DNA of 64,000 nt from NCBI GenBank assembly GCA_033239725.1, contig BTCW01000002.1:11441001-11505000 (forward strand), read 5' to 3'. The first letter of the stretch is position 1; every line of letters starts with the position of its first letter. This document shows, piece by piece, positions 40,538 to 53,035 of this stretch. The translations under genes were made by a program, and so were the position numbers. Origin of the DNA: Echinochloa phyllopogon (Eukaryota; Streptophyta; Magnoliopsida; Poales; Poaceae). The notes below the pieces were generated by a model. The model saw only the letters and a list, made by a program, of their open reading frames with translations. It was not told the origin of the DNA and did not search any database.

Positions 40538-41717
40538 ATGTCAACATCCTTGATAGACTTAGAGCAACCTTTCCTAGAAGAAAATGCCCAATTCCTTATG
40601 GAGGAAGAAGAAATTCATCCTCCAATCGAGCCTAAGCCTCTTTCCTCTAGACTGAAGTGTGCTTCTCTCTTTAAGGACGAATACACTCTAGTGACCATCA
40701 GTGGCAGACCCCCTGGAACCCAACCGACTTCCACGCTCCTGGAGGAGGATCGATCAGTCTCAAGACACTCGATCCAAGATTTCAAAGGGGTTACTCCTAA
40801 CCTTCATACACATCATATCCCTGTCTCATCTTATCTTGGGGTCGTTAGGCAATTGTCACGGAGATTCGTCTTTGACCGGGGAAAGACTAGATTTAAAGAC
40901 AGAGGCGATCATCTTCCCTTGTCATACTCCCTAATACGATCCTCTGCCTACACCTCCCACGATTAAAGGGGATTCGTAGTTTCCTTGGCCGCACCGGGCT
41001 TTATAGGTGTTTCATCGAAAATTTCTCTCAAATAGCCCGGTCGTTGACCAATCTCTTAGCCAAGGAAACCCCTCTCTTCTCTGATCAAGAGTTCTCTTTT
41101 AGACCCTCAAGAAAGCACTCAGTTTCGCTCCCATCATCCAGTCCCACGACTAGAGCATTCCACTAGAAATCATGTAGGATGCGAGCGATTTTGCCATAGG
41201 AGCTATTGTGGGCCAAATCAAGGACAAGAAGCATTATGCTCACTGGCCCCAGCTCAGCTATGCAACCACGGAAAAAGAAACTCTTAGCAGCTGTGTTTGT
41301 TGTAGACAAATTCCGGTCCTACCAAGTTGGGGCTAAGGTCATAGTCTATTCAGTCCATGCTGCTCTGAAGTATTTCTTGGCCAAAAAGGATGCGAACCCA
41401 AGACTCATTCATTGGGTCTGTCTCGGGTATAAGTCCCGTTTGATCTTTCCATCAGCGATTTTCTTACGGGGTGATACGCTCCTCAAGGCCACAACACTAG
41501 AGCCGTGGTACACCACCATAGTTGACTTCATGGTGTTAAGGTACGTCCCATCAGGTGAAAATAGGAAAAGATTATTTTATGAGAGCAGACATCACCTATG
41601 GGACAACCCGTATCTCTTCTGGATACAAAATGGACTCAGACGATGCATGCCTGCACCTGAGGCACATAAAACCTGGGAGAGATATCATGGAGCACCTTCC
41701 GAAGGACATTATGGAGT
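40538..41717 (+). pseudogene. Pol remnants of Athila-like element
   Basis: ORF 40538-40966 is a pol N-terminal region without recognised motifs. After it come fragments in mixed frames: IRSFLGRTGLYR (RT thumb/connection), DASDFAIGAIVGQ (RNase H start), LEPWYTTIVDF and SEGHYGVF (linker to the integrase zinc region). The RT palm with its Asp box is absent, so a large internal deletion has occurred. Several stops and frameshifts follow. It is cut at 41722 by the Tekay-type element. Confidence 0.75.
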
Positions 41718-41722
41718 GTTCA
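41718..41722. repeat. Target-site duplication, left (Tekay)
   Basis: GTTCA; the partner at 53031-53035 is GTTTA, one C/T change. Confidence 0.75.
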
Positions 41723-44700
41723 TGTCACACCCGGATTTACACAGAAACCCGAATGCTACCATATGTGTGCCCAGGAAGTCCACAAAACACATATAGTTAA
41801 CAAATATGATAAACAGAATACATATGCTCGAATAAAATGGTTTTACATCAGAGTTTGTCTCAAATAATTGAATAACACAGCGGAAGTCTCTTTATTAACT
41901 CTCTCTAAACGAAAACGAAGCCAATAACCATAACCCACGGGGACACCGACTGGTTGAGCACAGCTAGTAGAATGGCAGATCCTCAGGAAATTCAACAGCA
42001 GCAGTACCATCTAATCCATCTGTTACCCATCCGGGATTTTGTTGAATAGCAAGTGTAAGTAAATGTCTTACTTAGCAAGTACAACACGAATAATGAAGGC
42101 TTAAAAGAAAGGCTTGACACGGCTATACTGCATTAGCAATTTTAGTTGTTTCATTTTAACATCATCATAACCACTACATTTTGCATGAATCCCAGTTGTA
42201 CCCAATTAATATAGTAGAAGTGAACATTAAACAATAATAAACATCAACTTCTAATCAAAAAAGGATCCAGGCCGCTCGTGACCCTGAGCAAGGCTATCAT
42301 GATAGATTATACACTCTGCAGAGGTTTCGCCCTTTACCCACCAGTCGCGTAAAAGTTCAAAGGAACTTTGCACCCAACCACGCACATCAACACTTCCGAG
42401 GTGTGACTGCATAGGGATGCTACGAGGCTTTTCACAAGACACCCTAACGAAACAGTAGCCGTTATGGTACAACCTAGGCAGCATGACCCAAGGCACCGAG
42501 ATTGACTGACGCTCATGTAGCGACACGAGGGGGTCAATGGCGTCCATGCGCGGTAATGAATATCAACAACAAAATAAATAGCGCAACGTGTGGAACCCCC
42601 GCCATACAGTGGCTCCCAACACGGGACTGTGCCTCACGGGGACATAGCCGACGGATACTCCGTCCTCGGTGGATCAAACCATACTCTCACCCATGCTTCC
42701 CATAACGCCGTCGGCCCGTCGGTAACTACTGTCAAGCTAGAGCCGTACATGTTACTTGTCCAAGACCAGAGCCATTATAGTTCCAGCGGTGGCGACAGGT
42801 TCCTGGGTTGCCGCTTTAAGAACCAGTCCTTACGGAGAGACACTAGGGCCAAGCACGAAGTGTACGCCCTAGCTCCCTGATCCATGTTGCTAAAAAGCAA
42901 GTTTTACCATTAACATTGAAGTGAACCATTAAGTCAAGATTAACAGTTAAACAAAGGTGACAGTAGCTGCGCCTAGCAAAGTGCTACCCAAATGCAATAA
43001 CCCAAGGTAATCAAGGTATAGGATAAACAAACTAGGTACAACCTTAATAGGGTAACAATTTAGACACATGCATATGCAGTAAATAATGTAAAGGTGTGTT
43101 TAGGTAGCAAGGATTGTCCGTGCTATACTTGCCTTCCTCAAACTGCTGCTCCTGCTGCTGGTCCTGCTCCTCGTAACCCTCGAACTCAAGCGCGTACGGC
43201 TCACCGACTGGACTCATATATCAACACACAAGCATCCACACAAGCCAGTACATGCTAACAATATTAATCTATTAGAACAGTACACCAAACAGTAGCAACA
43301 GAAGCAAAGAAGGCTGAAAAACTAATCTACGCTTCGCTACGAACTCGTGAGCGCGAAAATCACTCAAATCGGAGCTAAAACGAGAAAGATATGGCTTTTC
43401 TAAGGTTCGGGGGCTCGCTGGCAAAGTTTTAAAAGTTCTAGGGGCTTATTTGCAAAAACTCAGGGGCTAAAACATAATTTTATATAAAAACAGCAGGGCT
43501 AAAGCGTAAAATGACTTAAACAGGACCTCGGGTGCTATTTTTAAATAAGACAGGGGGTTTTCTGTAAAAATTAGGACCTAAATCTAATTATTTTTGAATA
43601 GATCTGGACCGCGGGTTGATTTCCAAAAAGGTCAGGGGCTCTTTTGCAAAACAACCGCGGCTGACTCGAGTTGACCGATATTGACTCGGGTTTGACTCAG
43701 GTATCGGCGGATGCGGGCCGTCGGATTTGGATCCGACGATCCGGAATAGATCTAGGGGAGGGGGTGTCGGCGGCGGCGCTCGACGGCGGCGTCGGCGGCG
43801 GCGCTTCGCCGGCGAGGCTCAGAAACGAGCTAGAGTGCTCGATTTGGGGCGGGGTTTGGCGCTACGGGTGCGCGGGACGACGGCGAGTCGAGCGGGGTAG
43901 ATCTCGTCGGCGGCGAAGCAGCAGAGGCGGCGGTCGACGAGCAATGGCGGCGGCGGACTCCGGCGATGGCGGCTCGACGCGGGGGCAGCGCTACAGAGCA
44001 CGGGGAAGGGCGAGAAGGGGCTCGGGAGGTTCCTCACCTCCACGCGACGGTCCTCGGGCTGCCGGCCGAGGAAGAACGACAGCGGGCGGCGAGATCGACG
44101 GCGACGCGCGAGCTCGGGCGGCGGCGGCGCTCGGAGAAGGCGGCGGCTAGGGTTTGCGCGTCACGAGCGTGCGAGAGGGAAACAGAGGGGCGTCGCGGCT
44201 GCGGATTTTACAGAGCGGCCGAGGCGGGGTCCCGGTGGACCTCGGCGTGCATGCCGGGCCTCGGCCGGACTCGAGCTCGTTGGCCGAGTCGAACTCGGTC
44301 GGGGTAGGGGACGACCCTGACACGCGGGTCCCGCGTGTCAGCGGCTGGAGGAAGCGTGAGGCGGGCCGGCCTGGTGGGCTGCGTTGGGGGGGGGGAAGGC
44401 GGGTGTGCTGCGGGGGCCTGCTGGGCCAAGTTGGGCCGCGGAGCGGGCGAAGCGGGCTGGCGCGGGAGCGGGAGAGCGAGGAGCTGGGCTGCGATGCTGG
44501 GCTGCGGGGGGGGGGGGGGGGGGGGAGAAGCGAGCGGGCCATTGGCAGGCCGAAAGCGGGGAAGCGGGGAGGTGGGCTGCTGCGCAGAAGAAAAGAAAGG
44601 GCAAGCTCGGCCGGGGAGAGAAGTTCAGGGAGGGAAAACGGACTCGGGCTGCTACAACTTTTCTAGAACTCCAAACAAAACGATTCAAATTCGAATTTAA

Positions 44701-44903
44701 ATAGAATTTAAATTCTAATTGAACCGCACACAAACAAAACACAATGCAGACAACATGAATGCAACAAAAAAATGTTTCTAACCTTATATTTAATTTTATT
44801 TTCTCAGAAATAATTTATTTTCCTTAGATAAATATGAGCATTAAATTAAATAAAAGAAAATTTAATTACTAAATTTTAAAATAGGCATTTTTAGGGTGTT
44901 ACA
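41723..44903 (-). repeat. 3' LTR of Tekay-type element
   Basis: 3,181 bp, TGTCACACCC...GGGTGTTACA. The right third (about 43660-44660) is very GC-rich with many open frames; the rest is AT-rich. All ORFs recur in the other LTR and are treated as noncoding. Confidence 0.92.
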
Positions 44904-44918
44904 AACCTACCCCCCTTA
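44904..44918 (-). other. Polypurine tract of Tekay-type element
   Basis: In element sense AAGGGGGGTAGGTT, directly before the 3' LTR. Confidence 0.7.
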
Positions 44919-46440
44919 AGATGAATCTCGTCCTCGAGATTCGGATGTGGATGGGAATAACTGTGGATATTCAGCTCTGAGGTCTTCTTCTCTTTCCCAA
45001 GTCGCTTCATCCACTGAATGGCGGCTCCACTGAACCTTGCACATCCGGATCACTTTATTTCTGGTGACTCTTTCTGACTCCTCCAAAATCTTGACAGGGT
45101 GCTCAGCGTAGGTGAGATCTTCCTCCTCATTCAGCTCATCAATCGGAATCTGTTCCTCAGGTACTCGCAAGCACTTTTTCAACTGAGACACATGAAACGC
45201 ATCGTGTACTCCTGCTAACTTCTCTGGTAGCTCTAACTGATATGCCACCTCACCTTTCCGACCAAGTACCTTGAACGGTCCAATGTATCGAGGTGCTAGC
45301 TTGCCCTTGACGTTGAACCTCTTCATGCCTCTCATTGGTGACACCTTGAGATACACGAAGTCTCCAACTTCAAAGCTGAGATCCCTCCGTCTGATATCTG
45401 CATAGCTCTTCTGTCTGGATTGTGCCACTTTCAAATTCTGTATGATTATCTACACTTGTCGCTCTGCCTCTCTTAGTATTTCAGGTCCAAATACCTGACT
45501 TTCTCCCGTCTGATTCCAGAATAGTGGTGTCCAACACTTTCTGCCATACAGAGCCTCGAATGGTGCCATCTGCAAACTCTTCTGATAGTTGTTGTTGTAT
45601 GAGAATTCCGCGTACGATAAACTCCTATCCCAACTGGCACCATATTGTAGAGCACATGCTCTCAATATATCCTCCAATATCTGATTTGTCCGTTCTGTCT
45701 GCCCATCTGTCTTCGGATGATAAGCTGAACTGAACTGTAGCTCAGTGTCCATAGACTCATGCAGTTGTCGCCAAAAGTGTGATGTGAACTGGGTACCTCG
45801 ATCTGACACTATTCTTTTCGGTACCCCATGCAAACACACAATCCTCTCCATATACAGCTCCGCTAGTCTGGCTCCCGTGTAGGTGGTTTTTACTGGAAGG
45901 AAATGCGCCACCTTGGTCAGACGATCCACGATTACCCAGATTGAGTCAAATCCCCTCTGAGTGCGAGGCAAACCAGTGATGAAATCCATACCGACTTCTT
46001 CCCACTTCCATTCAGGTACTTTTAGGGGCTGGAGCAAACCTGCAGGTCTCTGGTGCTCAGCTTTGACTCTCTGGCACGTGTCACACAAGGCTACGTATGT
46101 GGCCACATCTCTCTTCAATCCGTACCACCAAAATCTCTCTTTGATATCTTGGTACATCTTGGTACTACCCGGGTGTATCGAATACGCCGATTCATGGGCT
46201 TCCCTGAGAATTGCATCCCTGATCTGCACTATATCTGGTACATAGATCCTCTTCTCATACCACAATGTCCCTTGGTCATCCACTCGAAAACCAGGGGCTT
46301 TTCCTAATGCCACCAGTTCCATGATCTCCTTGATCTTCTCATCTGCGAGCTGTCCTTTTCGGATCTCTTGTTCCAAGGTCGGTTCTACTGCCAACTCGGT
46401 GACGCTGGTCACAAATCCCAGACTCATCCTCTCAAACTCT
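44916..46440 (-). pseudogene. Integrase and chromodomain of Tekay-type element
   Basis: Zinc finger AHESAYSIHPGSTKMY...CDTCQRVK, then the catalytic core with GMDFITGLP, IVSDRGTQF and TDGQTERTNQ, so D, D and E are all present. After REAERQV a TAG at 45450-45452 interrupts the frame. The same frame continues through the GPF/Y-type region (YIGPFKVL) to a chromodomain (EHPVKILEESERV...KVQWSRHSVDEATWERE). In chromoviruses this domain is thought to steer integration to heterochromatin. The stop would remove the GPF/Y region and chromodomain but leave the core. Confidence 0.9.
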
Positions 46441-48506
46441 GAACTGAGTTCCTCCGGTAAGCAATGTCCCGTGATCTTATTCACGTAGCTCCTTCTACTC
46501 AGAGCATCTGCCACCAGGTTGGCCTTCCCTGGATGATAATGAATCTCCAGGTCGTAATCCTTGATCAACTCTAACCAACGAAGTTGCCTCATATTCAGAT
46601 CTGACTGTGTGAACACATACTTGAGACTCTTGTGGTCAGTGTAAATATCACACTTATGACCAATCAAGTAATGTCTCCAGATCTTCAAAGCATGCACCAC
46701 AGCTGCTAACTCCAGATCGTGTGTCGGGTAGTTCTGCTCATGCTTCCTCAACTGCCTTGATGCATAAGCTACTACTCTGCCTTCCTGCATGAGTACACAC
46801 CCCAGTCCTAGACGGGATGCATCGTAGTAGATAGAGAAACTCTTGGTTATATCCGGCAATACTAGCACGGGTGTCGTTGTCAACCTCTTCTTCAATTCCT
46901 CAAAGCTGGCCTGACACTGACCTGTCCAGACAAACTTAGCATTTTTCTCCAATAGTGTCGTCATGGGTTTAGCAATCTTGGAGAATCCTTCGATGAACCT
47001 TCGATAATATCCCGCCATTCCAAGGAAGCTTCTGATTTCACTCACATCCTTAGGCGGATTCCAACTCAACACATCACTAACCTTCTTCGGATCAACTGCC
47101 ACTCCACCATTGGACAACACGTGACCCAAGAATGCTACTTCCTTCAACCAGAACTCACACTTGCTCAGCTTGGCATACAACTGATGCTCACGAAGTCTCT
47201 GCATCACCAACCTCAGATGTTCTTCATGCTCTTCCTCATTCTTGGAGAAAACCAGAATATGGTCAATGAACACCACTACGAATTTGTCAAGATAGTCCAT
47301 GAACACACTATTCATCAAATACATGAAGTATGCCAGTGCATTTGTCAAACCAAAAGACATGACAGTGAACTCGTATAGACCATATCGGGTTGTGAAGGCT
47401 GTTTTGGGGATGTCAGTCACTCGTATCCTCATCTGATGGTAACCGGATCGGAGATCGATCTTAGAGAACACACATGCTCCTTTCAACTGGTCGAAGAGAT
47501 CATCAATCCTCAGCAGCAGATACTTGTTTTTGACGGTCACTTCATTCAAAGCTCGATAATCAACACACATTCTCTGGGTCCCATCTTTCTTATCCACAAA
47601 CAAAACTAGTGCTCCCCAAGGGGAAGAACTAGGACGAATATACCCTTTTACTAACAACGCCCTTAATTCCTCCTTAAGTTTCTCTAGTTCTTTTACTCTC
47701 ATTCTATATGGCCTCTTAGCTATAGGTGCAGTACCAGGCTTAAGATCAATAACAAATTCAACTTCGCGGTCTGGGGGCATACCTGGTAACTCATCGGGAA
47801 ACACATCTAGGAAATCGCACACCACTCTGATGTCTTCCAGTGCTACACCTTCGGCTTGGTAGATCTGGTTGTGCCCCAAGGGACTAGCTGCTTGATACTC
47901 CACTTTCTCACCAGTCTTTGCTGTCAGCTGCACTGCTCTTTTGGAACATTGAATCACCCAATCATATCTGGCTAACCAGCTCATACCCAGAATCAAATCA
48001 AACCCAAGGGTTTCTAGGACTATTGGGTTCACCACAAAGTCTACCCCCCTTATTGTGATGGTGATACAGGGGCAACGTAAAGTGGCACGCTGTTCTCCCC
48101 CGGGTGAACTAACTACCATGGGGCTCCCCATAGGTTGCAAGATCATCATGTTCTTTTTCACGAAAGCAGCATATATGAAAGCATGCGAAGCTCCAGTATC
48201 AAACAAAACAGTTGCGAGAGTCGAGTTGACAGGGAACGTACCCACAACGACATCCGTTGCTCCTTCTGCGGTTTCCGCACCCATGTGGATGACCTTGCCT
48301 TTTGCTGGGTTCTGCTGCTGATTCCCGTTCTGGTTCTGCGGTTGCCCAACCCTCTGATTGTTGTTCTGACCAACGGCGTTCTGAGCCTTGCGAGGACAAG
48401 CGCTGGCATAGTGTCCCAGCTCACCACAACCAAAACACCTCGGAGCCGTAGGTGCATTGTTGGTCGGGTTGGGGCGTTGGACAGGACCATTCTGTGGCTG
48501 TTCTGA
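46441..48506 (-). pseudogene. Protease, reverse transcriptase and RNase H of Tekay-type element
   Basis: A zinc knuckle CFGCGELGHYASAC (near 48400-48440, end of gag) leads to protease LFDTGASHAFI, then RT: CVDYRALN, FSKIDLRSGYHQM, FGLTNALAYF and the active-site box FIDHILVFSKN. Most Gypsy RTs have a second Asp where this copy has His; the codon CAT is at 47259-47261. The thumb (LGMAGYYRRFI) and RNase H (YYDASRLGLGCVLMQ, DLELAAVVHAL, YTDHKSL, ADALSRR) follow. Frame is unbroken through this part, but the lost Asp should abolish polymerase activity. Confidence 0.9.
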
Positions 48507-49426
48507 AGACGCTGCTGAGGTGGTGCTGGGAGGTACTGGGGACGTTGCTGGTACTGGGGACGTTGCTGATACTGGTTGCGGTTCATCGGACCGGACTGTC
48601 CCTGGAAACGCTATGGAGTCACCATCTACTGGTTTCCTTGCTGAGGATTGAAGCAGGGGCGAACATTGCTTCCTGAAGGTGGGCCTTGAAGCTTCCTCTT
48701 CTTTTCCTCCATCTCGCGGCGCTTGTGCTCCAGCAGTAGTGCGCTATCCACCAGTTCTTGAAAGGTGGCGAACTTGGAGCACAGGAGCTGGTACTGGAGT
48801 GTATCATGCAGGCCATCTCGGAATCGGGTCTGCTTCTTCCTATCAGTATTCACGTCCTCTGGAGCATAACGAGCCAACTCAATGAACTTGTCACGATAAG
48901 TGGTGACACTCATACCTTCCTGCTTCAATGCCAGGAACCCCTTCTTCTTCAAGGTCATCAGCACTTCCGGCACGTGGTGAGAGCGGAAACTGTCGTGGAA
49001 CTCCTGCCAAGTGATCTGATCACGATTGGGGTGAGCATATTGGTACGCATCCCACCAATCCAAAGCTGCTCCCTGAAGCTGTCCACTTCCATATAACACC
49101 TTCTCCCTGTCATTGCACCGTGCGATGTCCAGCTGCCTTTCCACTGCCTTGAGCCAGTCCTCTGCTTGCATTGAGTCACTAGACTTGTTGAAGATAGGGG
49201 GGCATCCCTTCATAAACTCGCCCCTCTTATCCCTGGGCTGCACGTGGTGCTGTTGAGGCGGGTTCTGCTGATTCTGCTGCATCAGTGCTATGGTCTGCGC
49301 CATCTGCTGTGTCAGCTGGAGTTGCATCTGCATCATCTGCTCCATGGAGAGTGGCGGTGGTGGAGGTGGTGGGTTCTGATTCTGGTTGCTTCCACTGCCA
49401 CCGGGGTTGCCTCTGTTGTTAACCAT
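48507..49426 (-). pseudogene. Gag of Tekay-type element
   Basis: ATG at 49424-49426. Asn/Gln/Pro-rich start (poly-Pro, then QMQLQLTQQMAQT), then the gag domain: PPIFNKSSDSMQAEDWLKAVERQ cut short here, WWDAYQ, WQEFHDSFRSHHVPE, FLALKQEGMSVTTY, FRDGLHDTLQ. In-frame TAG at 48626-48628 and another soon after. The frame continues with a QYQQRPQ repeat to a frameshift near 48505, where the zinc-knuckle frame takes over. Gag would be truncated before its RNA-binding knuckle. Confidence 0.85.
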
Positions 49427-49853
49427 CTACCATAGCAAGATATCTCCCATCAGTATTCCTGTCAATCGGTAATAGATATCCCATGCTTGCAGATGGTGCA
49501 CAAGAAGATAGCAGTACTTGGAGGGATATGATTCAGAGACATAGAGAGTAAGACAGAGGAAGTGCAAAGGAGATAGATAACCCAACTATTTATTCACTAA
49601 TATTCCTTAAACCTTAGTCCTATATCTAGATGGAGATAGACTCACGTCTATGACCATCACAATCATTACAAAAATCCAAATCAAACATAAGCATAATAAC
49701 AACAAAATCAAGCACCGAGAGACATGATTCACACAAGACTCGACAACACTGGTTTTGAAAGAAACGTAACTAAATGATCTGAAACAAAATCATGGTGGTC
49801 TCCTAATGATTTATCATCCGTTCTAACTAGGCTGCGATCCTACAGTCAGCACG

Positions 49854-49865
49854 GCTCTGATACCA
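49854..49865 (-). other. Primer-binding site of Tekay-type element
   Basis: TGGTATCAGAGC in element sense, complementary to the initiator methionine tRNA 3' end (well-known plant primer). Confidence 0.88.
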
Positions 49866-49868
49866 ATC

Positions 49869-52800
49869 TATCACACCCGGATTTACACAGAAACCCGAAT
49901 GCTACCATATGTGTGCCTAGGAAGTCCACATAACACATATAGTTAACAAATATGATAAACAAAATACATATGCTCGAATAAAATGGTTTTACATCAGAGT
50001 TTGTCTCAAATAATTGAATAACACAGCGGAAGTCTCTTTATTAACTCTCTGTAAACGAAAACGGAGCCAATAACCATAACCCACGGGGACACCGACTGGT
50101 TGAGCACAGCTAGTCAAATGGCAGATCCTCAGGAAATTCAACAGCAGCAGTACCATCTAATCCATCTGTTACACATCCGGGATTTTGTTGAATAGCAAGT
50201 GTAAGTAAATGTCTTACTTAGCAAGTACAACACGAATAATGAAGGCTTAAAAGAAAGGCTTGACATGGCTGTACTGCATTAGCAATTTTAGTTGTTTCAT
50301 TTTAACATCATCATAACCACTACATTTTGCATGAATCCCAGTTGTACCCAATTAATATAGTAGAAGTGAACATTAAACAATAATAAACATCAACTTCTAA
50401 TCAAAAAAGGATCCAGGCCGCTCGTGACCCTGAGCAAGGCTATCATGATAGATTATACACTCTGCAGAGGTTTCGCCCTTTACCCACCAGTCGCGTAAAA
50501 GTTCAAAGGAACTTTGCACCCAACCACGCACATCAACACTTCCGAGGTGTGACTGCATAGGGACGCTACGAGGCTTTTCACAAGACACCCTAACGAAACA
50601 GTAGCCGTTATGGTACAACCTAGGCAGCATGACCCAAGGCACCGAGATTGACTGACGCTCATGTAGCGACACGAGGGGGTCAATGGCGTCCATGCGCGGT
50701 AATGAATATCAACAACAAAATAAATAGCGCAACGTGTGGAACCCCCGCCATACAGTGGCTCCCAACACGAGACTGTGCCTCACGGGGACATAGCCGACGG
50801 ATACTCCGTCCTCGGTGGATCAAACCATACTCTCACCCATGCTTCCCATAACGCCGTCGGCCCGTCGGTAACTACTGTCAAGCTAGAGCCGTACATGTTA
50901 CTTGTCCAAGACCAGAGCCATTATAGTTCCAGCGGTGGCGACAGGTTCCTGGGTTGCCGCTTTAAGAACCAGTCCTTACGGAGAGACACTAGGGCCAAGC
51001 ACGAAGCGTACGCCCTAGCTCCCTGATCCATGTTGCTAAAAAGCAAGTTTTACCATTAACATTGAAGTGAACCATTAAGTCAAGATTAACAGTTAAACAA
51101 AGGTGACAGTAGCTGCGCCTAGCAAAGTGCTACCCAAATGCTATAACCCAAGGTAATCAAGGTATAGGATAAACAAACTAGGTACAACCTTAATAGGGTA
51201 ACAATTTAGACACATGCATATGCAGTAAACAATGTAAAGGTGTGTTTAGGTAGCAAGGATTGTTCGTGCTATACTTGCCTTCACAAACTGCTGCTGGTGG
51301 TCCTGCTCCTCGTAACCCTCGAACTCAAGCGCGTACGGCTCACCGACTGGACTCATATATCAACACACAAGCATCCACACAAGCCAGTACATGCAAACAA
51401 TATTAATCTATTAGAACAGTACACCAAACAGTAGCAACAGAAGCAAAGAAGGCTAAAAAACTAATCTACGCTTCGCTATGAACTCGTGAGCGCGAAAATC
51501 ACTCAAATCAGAGCTAAAACGAGAAAGATATGGCTTTTCTAAGGTTCGGGGGCTTGCTGGCAAAGTTTTAAAAGTTCCAGGGGCTTATTTGCAAAAACTC
51601 AGGGGCTAAAACATAATTTTATATAAAAATAGCAGGGCTAAAGCGTAAAATAACTTAAACAGGACCTCGGGTGCTATTTTTAAATAAGACAGGGGGTTTT
51701 CTGTAAAAATCAGGACCTAAATCTAATTATTTTTGAATAGATCTGGACCGCGGGTTGATTTCCAAAAAGGTCAGGGGCTCTTTTGCAAAACAACCGTGGC
51801 TGACTCGAGTTGACCGGTATTGACTCGGGTTTGACTCGGGTACCGGCGGATGCGGGCCGTCGGATTTGGATCCGACGATCCGGAATAGATCTAGGGGAGG
51901 GGGTGTCGGCGGCGGCGCTGGACGGCGGCGGCGGCGGCGCTTCGCCGGCGAGGCTCGGAAACGAGCTAGAGTGCTCGATTTGGGGCGGGGTTTGGCGCTA
52001 CGGGTACGCGGGACGATGGCGAGTCGAGCGGGGTAGATCTCGTCGGCGGCGAAGCAGCAGAGGCAGCGGTCGACGAGCAATGGCGGCGGCGGACTCCGGC
52101 GACGGCGGCTCTACGCGGGGGCGGCACTACAGAGCACGGGGAAGGGCGAGAAGGGGCTCGGGAGGTTCCTCACCTCCACGCGACGGTCCTGTGGCTGCCG
52201 GTCGAGGAAGATCGACGGCGGGCGGCGAGATCGACGGCGACGCGCGAGCTCGGGCGGCGGCGGCGCTAGGAGAAGGCGGCGGCTAGGGTGTGCGCGTCGC
52301 GGGCGTGCGAGAGGGAAACACAGGGGCGTCGCGGCTGCGGATTTTACAGAGCGGCCGAGGGGGGTCCCGGTGGACCTCGGCGTGCGTGCCGGGCCTCGGG
52401 CGGACTCGAGCTCGTTGGCCGAGTCGAACTCGGTCGGGGTAGGGGACGACCTTGACACGCGGGTCCCGCGTGTCAGCGGCTGGAGGCGGCGTGAGGCGGG
52501 CCGGCCTGGTGGGCCGCGTTGGGGGGGGGGGAAGGCGGGTGTGCTGCGCGGGCCTGCTGGGCCAAGTTGGGCCGCGGAGCGGGCGAAGCAGGCTGGCGCG
52601 GGAGCGGGAGAGCGAGGAGCTGGGCTGCGATGCTGGGCTGCCGGGGGGGGGGAGAAGTGAGCGGGCCTTTGGCGGGCCGAAAGCGGGGAAGCGGGGAGGT
52701 GGGCTGCTGCGCAGAAGAAAAGAAAGGGCAAGCTCGGCTGGGGAGAGAAGTTGAGGGAGGAAAAACGGACTCGGGCTGCTACAACTTTTCTAGAGCTCCA

Positions 52801-53030
52801 AACAAAACGATTCAAATTCGAATTTAAATAGAATTTAAATTCCAATTGAACCACATACAAACAAAACACAATGCAGACAGCATGAATGCAACAAAAAAAT
52901 GTTTCTAACCTTATATTTAATTTTATTTTCTCAGAAATAATTTATTTTCCTTAGATAAATATGAGCATTAAATTAAATAAAAGCAAATTTAATTACTAAA
53001 TTTTAAAATAGGCATTTTTAGGGTGTTACA
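49869..53030 (-). repeat. 5' LTR of Tekay-type element
   Basis: 3,162-bp copy of 41723-44903. Its outer plus-strand start reads TATCACACCC instead of TGTCACACCC, so the terminal CA of the element-sense LTR is changed to TA. It also has fewer G in the tract near 52643-52651 than the 3' LTR (near 44508-44524). Confidence 0.92.
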
Positions 53031-53035
53031 GTTTA
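53031..53035. repeat. Target-site duplication, right (Tekay)
   Basis: GTTTA, one base different from 41718-41722. Confidence 0.75.

Larger units (their letters stand above)
41723..53030 (-). mobile_element. Tekay/Del-type chromovirus (Gypsy), minus strand
   Basis: 11,308 bp. Long LTRs (3,181 and 3,162 bp), a TGGTATCAGAGC primer site (initiator-tRNA-Met type) next to the right LTR, and gag, protease, RT, RNase H, integrase and a C-terminal chromodomain on the minus strand. These features together point to the Tekay/Del clade of plant chromoviruses. It sits inside the pol remnant of the Athila-like element. Gag has stops and a frameshift, RT has a changed active site, and a stop separates integrase from the chromodomain. 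Confidence 0.92.

Noticed and set aside
43671..44742. GC-rich ORFs on both strands inside the Tekay LTRs (and their copies at 51810-52869)
   Set aside because: They recur only because LTRs are copies, lie in low-complexity GC-rich sequence, overlap on both strands and contain homopolymer runs; no domain is visible.
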